NCBI GenBank assembly: GCA_028751875.1
Contig: CM054135.1
Span: 54,809,351 to 54,873,350, forward strand
DNA length: 64,000 nt
Direction: 5' to 3'
DNA from: Rapana venosa
Lineage: Eukaryota > Mollusca > Gastropoda > Neogastropoda > Muricidae
Shown here piece after piece: positions 63,701 through 64,000 of the stretch (position 1 is its first letter; the number at the start of each line of letters is the position of its first letter). Under the pieces are notes generated by a model. The model saw only the letters and a list, made by a program, of their open reading frames with translations. It was not told the DNA's origin and did not search any database. A program made the position numbers and the translations under genes.

Positions 63701-64000
63701 CAGATCATGAAAGCATATATCCAATCCATACAGCTCACATCTAAGAAGCATTTATATTGTCAACTTTAAAATTTAAAAAAAAAGACAACAAAAAAATAAA
63801 ACACACACACAAGAGCAAAAGATGGCGGCAACTCACGGGTCATCAAAGTCTCTTTCCTCATGCTCCCGGCGGTAAAGGCCCGCCAGCTTCACAGCGAAGA
63901 TGAGAGAGGGAATGAAGAAGAAGAGGCACCAGCCGATGCCGAACCACAGGCCATTCTGCACAACCCACCATCGAAATAACTTTTCTGAGCCTTCAAATAA
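54103..64000 (-). CDS. PROM1-like: Prominin (CD133)-like pentaspan membrane glycoprotein, 3' part, partial at window edge
   Basis: Only the C-terminal end is in the window. The exon 64000-63837 encodes the fifth transmembrane segment and the start of the cytoplasmic tail; its motif FGIG...P-LIFAVKLA--YRR followed by an acidic DFDD matches the prominin C-terminus. It joins in phase 2 to the exon 54421-54103, either directly or through a 51-nt cassette at 61579-61529; frame is kept both ways. Known for the family: prominins sit in cholesterol-rich plasma-membrane protrusions and photoreceptor membranes, with a short cytoplasmic tail that signals through tyrosines. The tail here (about 115 residues) looks longer than the vertebrate tail as I remember it. 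Earlier exons lie beyond 64000. No poly(A) signal below 54103 could be chosen with confidence. Confidence 0.82.
56728..56765 (+). mobile_element. Type-2 SINE tail stub
   Basis: tagcgctctataaattccat followed by (ATT)n. Confidence 0.55.
58588..59307. mobile_element. TTAA-flanked piggyBac-like MITE, 720 bp, in prominin-like gene intron
   Basis: Both ends start TTAACC: left ttaacctcttaactgcc, right (reverse) ttaaccactagactgcc, 14 of 17 identical. A second inverted pair lies inside: gtgcaccctatatgcc (58613-58628) against gtgcaccctatacgcc (reverse of 59247-59262). The right end also has two near-copies of ccggaaattttctggg in opposite sense. There is no transposase frame. TTAA targets are diagnostic of piggyBac; assignment rests on ends only. 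Confidence 0.7.
61529..61579 (-). CDS. PROM1-like: Candidate 51-nt in-frame cassette exon of the prominin-like gene
   Basis: It is bounded by cccgcag and AACAG-GTTTGC and is 51 nt, phase 2-2, so inclusion keeps the frame between the flanking exons. In that frame it encodes N-F-S-L-Y-E-E-G-K-Q-D-G-I-P-L-N with no stop. The IPLN end recalls the IPM-K-N motif that follows the acidic cluster in vertebrate prominin tails (from memory). The pyrimidine tract is poor and the donor +3 base is T, as expected for a weak, regulated exon, but it could also be chance. Confidence 0.5.
61975..62110 (+). mobile_element. SINE family A 3' end with tail type 2
   Basis: ggagcagatgacaaaattta, ccgcatacacacgcataa, then gcgctttgatttgttgcttt ... 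aattccatacattatcatta. It matches 6170-6280. Confidence 0.85.
62475..62535 (-). mobile_element. SINE family A tail-1 stub
   Basis: cttttatttcgaggataatg, then aataagcatctgtgtgcttt and acatccatccccc. Only the 3' 60 bp remain. Confidence 0.7.
63519..63593. repeat. Tandem repeat, 25 bp x 3
   Basis: aaacaataacacaaataaca followed by caccc, three times with almost no change. Confidence 0.9.
63837..64000 (-). CDS. PROM1-like: Prominin-like exon: last transmembrane segment
   Basis: 54 codons plus 2 nt (phase 2) up to the donor CC-GTGAGT, a strong 5' splice site. The translation begins LFEGSEKLFRWWVVQ; a hydrophobic segment GLWFGIGWCLFFFIPSLIFA follows, then VKLAGLYRREHEERDFDDP. The basic YRR stop-transfer and acidic cluster after the segment place the C-terminus in the cytoplasm. 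The 5' boundary lies at or beyond the window edge. Confidence 0.85.

Larger units (their letters stand above)
61580..63836 (-). other. Intron of the prominin-like gene (2.3 kb)
   Basis: SINE A fragments at 61975-62110 and 62475-62535, 25-bp tandem repeat at 63519-63593; the rest AT-rich. Confidence 0.6.

Overview
This is eukaryotic, intron-rich, repeat-dense DNA with no prokaryotic gene organisation. It probably comes from a mollusc, most likely a marine gastropod. The reasons are a secreted collagen-C1q protein of the kind expanded in molluscs, a prominin gene with long introns, several tRNA-headed SINE families, a SINE with a mixed tRNA/5S-rRNA head, and very many (CA)n, (GA)n, (TAG)n and poly-C/poly-G tracts. 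The lineage call is inference; no rRNA or mitochondrial marker is present.

Two real genes can be reconstructed, both on the minus strand. (1) At 15728-19338 a complete 263-residue secreted protein is encoded by three exons whose phases match exactly: signal peptide and Cys cluster, 32 Gly-X-Y triplets, then a C-terminal C1q domain. (2) From the right edge to 54103 lies the 3' end of a prominin (CD133) type pentaspan membrane protein: last transmembrane exon (63837-64000, cut by the window edge), a candidate 51-nt in-frame cassette exon (61529-61579), and a terminal exon (54103-54421) encoding a Pro/Tyr-rich cytoplasmic tail with two PPxY motifs. A further unassigned coding-like terminal exon lies at 51249-51441. 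Its phase would allow it to be an alternative prominin 3' exon.

Most of the rest is transposon-derived. Non-LTR retrotransposon pieces lie at 2513-3342, 8868-9025, 13613-13725, 18776-18930, 23085-23345, 31347-32282, 37150-37484 and 38804-41955. Three of them keep clear target-site duplications. SINE family A (tRNA head, about 300 bp) has about a dozen copies with two different 3' tails. SINE family B (class-II tRNA-like head, about 400 bp) has several copies, and there are nested A-in-B and A-in-C insertions. Two copies of a tRNA/5S chimeric SINE, about 99% identical, lie at 29641-29925 and 35533-35839. A 720-bp TTAA-flanked piggyBac-like MITE sits in the prominin intron.

Layout: 0-13.6 kb SINE/LINE fragments, a 45/47-bp minisatellite (3530-4480) and microsatellites; 13.6-20.4 kb the C1q gene with a degenerate tandem array upstream of its coding start; 20.4-31 kb SINEs, a 20-bp minisatellite (25366-26060) and AT-rich DNA; 31-43 kb a dense nest of LINEs and SINEs; 43-51 kb AT-rich DNA with little recognisable; 51-64 kb the prominin 3' end and its long introns. 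The two genes have no evident functional link.
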